In this document: positions 6,719 to 9,064 of the stretch, in pieces
Numbering within the stretch: the first letter of the stretch is position 1
How the letters are laid out: every line of letters starts with the position of its first letter
Source: Planctomycetota bacterium
GTDB lineage: Bacteria > Planctomycetota > UBA1135 > GCA-002686595
Direction: 5' to 3'
DNA: 9,064 nt
NCBI GenBank assembly: GCA_013140785.1
Contig: JABFRZ010000447.1
Span: forward strand, 1 to 9,064
Made by a program: the position numbers and the translations under genes
The notes under the pieces: generated by a model
Database searches by the model: none
What the model saw: only the letters and a program-made list of their open reading frames with translations
Told to the model about the DNA's origin: nothing

Positions 6719-6839
6719 GTCCGGCGCGTCTCCCCGAGCGTCGCCGAGGAGCGCGGGCCGTACAGGTGCCCGGGATAGAGCACCGCGTCGTCGGGGGAGC
6801 TTCGCCAGGCGCTGGGTGAAGCTGGCCGAGATCGAGCGG
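6669..6839 (-). pseudogene. C-terminal remnant of a metallo-beta-lactamase-fold hydrolase, frame-shifted
   Basis: Read on the minus strand, the DNA encodes FRSISASFTQRLAKLP, then DDAVLYPGHLYGPRSSATLG followed by ETRRTNYVFQA, then SLGDWRRMA and a stop (6669-6671). This is the C-terminal end of glyoxalase-II-like metallo-beta-lactamase hydrolases, with the conserved LPDDxVxYPGH zinc-ligand His, the TLGxExRTN segment and a terminal DW motif. The three pieces lie in different frames. One C too many in the run of five at 6793-6797 separates LAKLP from DDAV; removing one base restores LPDDAVLYPGH. A second shift lies between FQA and SLGDW near 6700. The N-terminal three quarters, including HxHxDH, are absent, because mgtE and the repeat occupy that DNA. 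It is a relic, not a gene. Confidence 0.75.
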
Positions 6840-6889
6840 AAGTAGCTCGCGCGCCCCGTTCTTTTGCTCCCTCCGTCCGTGGAAAGGAG
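6825..6889 (+). repeat. Direct repeat, right copy (gene tail + spacer + SD-like end)
   Basis: The unit reads AEIERK-stop in the + strand (stop 6843-6845), then a 15-base variable part, then the 29-base core at 6861-6889, which differs from the left copy by one base. It ends in GGAAAGGAGG, a strong SD sequence (6883-6890), but no start codon in any frame lies at a usable distance. This SD therefore looks inherited with the repeat rather than used here. Confidence 0.8.
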
Positions 6890-6919
6890 GAAAGGCTCGG
6901 TTACGCTCGCGCGCGAGAC

Positions 6920-6925
6920 GAAGGA
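6920..6925 (+). promoter_or_regulatory. Ribosome binding site of mgtE
   Basis: GAAGGA ends 10 bases before the ATG at 6936. The stronger AAAGGAGG at 6883-6890 is 45 bases away and in-frame codons between them include no start, so it cannot serve this ATG. The TTG at 6864 lies inside the repeat core and would precede the strong SD. Confidence 0.55.
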
Positions 6926-6935
6926 TGTCGCGCCA

Positions 6936-8279
6936 ATGGTGGAGAGCGCCGAGAAAACCGAGGACGTCGAGGGTGAGGGCCTCACCGCGGAAGAGCTCCG
7001 TGACGCCTGGCCCGTGCTCGATTCCGAGGAGCGGCTGGAGGGCTTCCACCTCCTGCCGCGCGACGACGCCGAGGACTTCTTCCTCGAGCTGAGCTCGCGC
7101 GGACAGGCTTCGGTCCTGCTCGGCATGCCGACGCGCGAGCGGCGCGCCTGGCTGCGGCTCCTGCCGCCCGACGACGTGGCCGACCTGTGCGCGGAGTTCC
7201 CGCCGGACGGGCGCGGCGAGCTGTGTTCCTTGCTCGACGATCCGACGCGGCGCGAGGTGAACGCGCTGCTCGCCTACGCCGAGGACGAGGCCGGCGGGCT
7301 CATGAACCCGCGCTTCGCGCGCGCGCGCCCGGAGATGACGGTCGAGGAGGCCATCCGCTACGTGCGGCGCCAGGCGCAGGACAAGCTCGAGACGATCTAC
7401 TACACGTACGTGCTCGACCACGAGCAGCGTCTGCTGGGCGTGGTCTCGTTCCGCGAGCTCTTGCTGGCCCCGGGCGACAAGCTCGTGCGCGACGTGATGC
7501 ACGAGGACGTGATCACGGTGCCCGAGGAGATGGACCAGGAGGCCGTCGCGCGCATCATCGCCCAGCACGACATCCTGGCGGTGCCGGTGGTGGACGCGGA
7601 ACGGCGCGTGAAGGGCATCGTCACGGTGGACGACGTCGTGGACGTGGTCGAGACCGAGGCCACCGAGGACATCCAGAAGATCGGCGGTACCGTCGCGCTG
7701 GACGCGCCGTACATGCAGACCAGCGTGGCGCAGATGATCAAGAAGCGCGCCGGCTGGCTGATGGTGCTGCTGGTCGGGCAGATGTTCACGATCAGCGCGC
7801 TTAGCCTGTACCAGGAGCAATTCGCGACCGCGATCGTGCTGGTCACGTTCCTGCCGATGATCATCTCGAGCGGCGGCAATTCCGGCTCGCAGGCCACCAC
7901 GCTGGTCATCCGCGCCATGGCGCTCGGACAGGTGCGCCTGCGCGACTCGTGGCGCATCGTGCGGCGCGAGCTGGTCAGCGGGCTCTTCCTGGGCGGGCTG
8001 CTCGCGCTGCTCGGCCTCGCGCGCATCGTGGTGGGCGAGTGGCTGGCGCACGAGTACGGCAGCTTCTATCTCGACCTCGGCCTCGCCGTCGGCATCAGTC
8101 TCTTGGCCGTGGTCATGCTCGGAACGCTCACCGGCGCGCTCTTGCCGTTGCTCTTGCGCGCGCTGCGCTTCGACCCTGCCAGCGCCTCGGCCCCGATGGT
8201 CGCGACGATGCTCGACCTCTCGGGCGTCTTGATTTATTTCAACGTCGCGCGTGTCGTGCTGGCTGGAAAGCTGTTGTAG
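6936..8279 (+). CDS. mgtE: Magnesium channel/transporter MgtE
   Basis: The 447-residue protein has the usual length (about 450) and all MgtE parts. Residues about 17-115 form the helical N domain, including LLPPDDVADL. AGGLMN (119-124) links to two CBS domains, about 125-182 and 184-245, which bind Mg2+ in the cytoplasm and close the pore when the ion is plentiful. EDIQKIGG (244-251) begins the plug-helix region. Five membrane segments fill about 272-446. The pore carries FLPMIISSGGNSGSQ and PASASAP, then ATMLDLSG; D427 corresponds to the pore Asp432 of the Thermus thermophilus protein. MgtE dimers let Mg2+ enter the cytoplasm through the inner membrane. The gene stands alone: relic DNA is upstream and a DUF4160 gene starts 59 bases downstream. 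I see no Mg2+ riboswitch in the upstream DNA. Confidence 0.95.
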   Translation: MVESAEKTEDVEGEGLTAEELRDAWPVLDSEERLEGFHLLPRDDAEDFFLELSSRGQASVLLGMPTRERRAWLRLLPPDDVADLCAEFPPDGRGELCSLLDDPTRREVNALLAYAEDEAGGLMNPRFARARPEMTVEEAIRYVRRQAQDKLETIYYTYVLDHEQRLLGVVSFRELLLAPGDKLVRDVMHEDVITVPEEMDQEAVARIIAQHDILAVPVVDAERRVKGIVTVDDVVDVVETEATEDIQKIGGTVALDAPYMQTSVAQMIKKRAGWLMVLLVGQMFTISALSLYQEQFATAIVLVTFLPMIISSGGNSGSQATTLVIRAMALGQVRLRDSWRIVRRELVSGLFLGGLLALLGLARIVVGEWLAHEYGSFYLDLGLAVGISLLAVVMLGTLTGALLPLLLRALRFDPASASAPMVATMLDLSGVLIYFNVARVVLAGKLL

Positions 8280-8338
8280 GCAGCTCGGTTTCCCGGGCTT
8301 CTTTCGCCACCGCGAAGGATGCGCACGGTCTTCAGCGC

Positions 8339-8596
8339 GTGCCCAAGATCAGCGAGTTCTATGGGGTTGCAATCTACATGTACCACGATGAGCATGCCCC
8401 TCCGCACTTCCATGCAAAGCATGGGGGTGCATCTGCCGCCTTCACCTTCGATGGTCGCGTCTTGCACGGAAGGGTTCATCCTCGCGTGCTCCGGCTGGTC
8501 CTGGAATGGACCCGAATTCACCTCGCGGAGCTGGAGCTCAACTGGTCCCTGGCAAGGAAAGGAGGACAGCTTGTCCAAATCCCGCCTCTCGAATAG
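8339..8596 (+). CDS. DUF4160 domain protein
   Basis: The GTG start gives 85 residues beginning MPKISEFYG, matching the usual N-terminus of the family (MPxISxFxGI). YMYHDEHAPPHFHAKHGG at 13-30 is the family's diagnostic His-rich motif. LVLEWTRIHLAELELNW is the usual helical C-terminal half, and IPPLE the usual end. The domain fills the whole small protein, with no signal peptide or membrane segment. No clear SD precedes the GTG; GAAGGA at 8314-8319 is 19 bases away. The next gene (DUF2442) overlaps it by 26 bases. DUF4160 and DUF2442 genes are often neighbours, and the pair has been suggested to be toxin-antitoxin-like; its biochemical function is unproven as far as I know. Confidence 0.85.
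   Translation: MPKISEFYGVAIYMYHDEHAPPHFHAKHGGASAAFTFDGRVLHGRVHPRVLRLVLEWTRIHLAELELNWSLARKGGQLVQIPPLE
8558..8565 (+). promoter_or_regulatory. Strong ribosome binding site AAAGGAGG inside the DUF4160 gene
   Basis: AAAGGAGG is complementary to the 16S rRNA tail and lies 5 bases before a TTG at 8571, which is in frame with DUF2442. It fixes the downstream start inside the upstream gene and suggests translational coupling. Confidence 0.75.
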
Positions 8597-8942
8597 CCTT
8601 CTCTCGATGATCAAGGGGCTTCCACCCGACCGAATCCCTGTCGTCGTAGCCGCTCGTGTGTGCGGACCCTTCTCGGTCTTCCTCGTCTTCGACGATGGGG
8701 TATCGAAGCAGGTCAACCTCCGATGCCGGCTGAAGGGCCCCGTTTTCAAGCCGTTCCGGAGTCCGGAAGGGTTCGCCAAGCTGCGCGTCGATCACGAGTG
8801 CGGCACGATCGTCTGGTCGGATCAAGCCGACATCGCTCCCGAGACGCTCTACCTCCTGCCAGACGAGCGCAAGGGCGCCCGTCAGTCCAGCACGCGCTCG
8901 CGGCGCAAGAAACCGAGCAAGGGCTCGAGCAGCGCGGCCTGA
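8571..8942 (+). CDS. DUF2442 domain protein, overlaps DUF4160 gene
   Basis: From the TTG the protein has 123 residues. The DUF2442 core spans about 22-95: VVVAARVCGPFSVFLVFDDG, then LKGPVFKPFRSPEGFAKLRV and the hallmark GTIVWSDQADIAPETLY at 78-94. In the family the core is a small beta-rich fold, typically with WxNGxDxxPxxLY. Residues 100-123 form a basic and Ser-rich tail (RSRRKKPSK) that could bind nucleic acid; this is inference. The TTG start is chosen because of the perfect SD. An ATG at 8607 would remove 12 residues before the domain and has no SD. The 26-base overlap with DUF4160 indicates one transcript and coupled translation. Function is unproven; a role with the DUF4160 partner is likely. 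Confidence 0.85.
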   Translation: MSKSRLSNSLLSMIKGLPPDRIPVVVAARVCGPFSVFLVFDDGVSKQVNLRCRLKGPVFKPFRSPEGFAKLRVDHECGTIVWSDQADIAPETLYLLPDERKGARQSSTRSRRKKPSKGSSSAA

Positions 8943-8957
8943 CCGGCGTTTGCCGGT
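8942..8957 (+). terminator. Hairpin at the end of the DUF2442 gene
   Basis: ACCGGC and GCCGGT form a perfect 6-bp stem around GTTT, beginning at the last base of the stop codon. It lies between two convergent reading frames, a sensible place for a two-way terminator, but no T-run is seen. Confidence 0.4.
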
Positions 8958-8982
8958 GTGGGTCGGTGACGGGTAGCCAAAC

Positions 8983-9064
8983 TCACGGCGCGAGGTCGAG
9001 GCTCCACGCCACCACGTGCGCGGGCGAGAGGCACGGGTGGATCGTGTCGCCCGCGCACGTGGTG
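8983..9064 (-). CDS. Probable C-terminal end of a convergent gene, cut by window edge
   Basis: On the minus strand an open frame enters from the right edge and ends in TGA (8983-8985). The last residues read GDTIHPCLSPAHVVAWSLDL followed by AP. The composition looks like real protein and not like an antisense shadow of any + strand gene, since the last + gene ends at 8942. I do not recognise the family, and 26 residues are too few to decide. A perfect 18-bp inverted repeat lies within this frame. Confidence 0.4.
   Translation of the reverse strand, partial: TTCAGDTIHPCLSPAHVVAWSLDLAP
9010..9064. repeat. Perfect 18-bp inverted repeat at the window edge
   Basis: The left arm 9010-9027 (CACCACGTGCGCGGGCGA) is exactly complementary to the right arm 9047-9064, with 19 bases between. 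It may continue beyond the window. It may be a coincidence of coding DNA, a cruciform or protein-binding site, or the end of an element. Confidence 0.7.

Noticed and set aside
4489..6783. Minus-strand open frame of 764 codons that starts with a hydrolase-like segment
   Set aside because: Only its first about 30 codons are hydrolase-like; the rest is antisense to the Asp-rich repeat gene. The hydrolase relic is reported separately.
4422..6889. Insertion sequence or MITE
   Set aside because: No transposase frame, terminal inverted repeats or short target-site duplications were found; the flanking repeats are direct and contain gene ends.
6864..6935. Upstream TTG start for mgtE
   Set aside because: It lies inside the repeat core, has no SD before it, and adds residues not found at the start of MgtE proteins.
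6667..6935. Mg2+-responsive riboswitch before mgtE
   Set aside because: The interval is explained by a decayed hydrolase gene and the repeat, and I could not see the conserved cores of M-box or ykoK-type RNA.
6669..8051. Minus-strand open frame of 460 codons opposite mgtE
   Set aside because: It is antisense to a complete and well-conserved MgtE reading; only its last codons belong to the hydrolase relic.
8319..8570. Earlier ATG start for the DUF2442 frame, overlapping nearly all of DUF4160
   Set aside because: The extension is a Met/Ser-rich shadow of the DUF4160 gene; the perfect SD before the TTG at 8571 defines the start.

Overview
The window is GC-rich bacterial DNA (by eye close to 70% G+C), with strong G/C third-position bias, frequent GTG/TTG starts and Shine-Dalgarno (SD) sites. 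The gene content is large uncharacterised exported-type proteins, a degenerate M1-like peptidase and a lipoprotein of DxNxDGDxxD repeats. With the high GC, this suggests an environmental Planctomycetota- or Myxococcota-like lineage. That placement is an impression, not a demonstration.

Layout: (1) 1-2120, + strand, the 3' part of a large uncharacterised protein gene that enters from the left edge. (2) 2250-4364, + strand, an exported protein with an M1 (gluzincin) aminopeptidase fold whose key catalytic positions are altered. (3) 4365-4944, a 580-base scar region with no intact gene. It holds a near-exact copy of the last 66 bases of gene 1, a repeat unit, a fragment resembling an N-acetylmuramoyl-L-alanine amidase, and unassigned sequence with two hairpins. 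(4) 4945-6666, + strand, a 573-residue lipoprotein with ten Asp-rich EF-hand-like loops. (5) 6667-6935, a second scar region with the frame-shifted C-terminal end of a metallo-beta-lactamase-fold hydrolase on the minus strand and a second copy of the repeat unit. (6) 6936-8279, + strand, a complete MgtE magnesium channel. (7) 8339-8942, + strand, an overlapping DUF4160-DUF2442 pair. (8) 8983-9064, minus strand, the probable last 26 codons of a convergent gene, containing a perfect 18-bp inverted repeat at the window edge.

The genes do not form one obvious pathway. The strongest functional calls are MgtE and the DUF4160/DUF2442 pair. The most unusual feature is the mosaic around the lipoprotein gene. 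Direct repeats (4467-4533 and 6825-6889) bracket it, and each repeat consists of a gene-1-like 3' end, a spacer and an SD-like end. Truncated pieces of unrelated enzymes lie just inside both repeats. This looks like repeated recombination or cassette insertion at one locus. No transposase, integrase, CRISPR array, tRNA or rRNA was seen.
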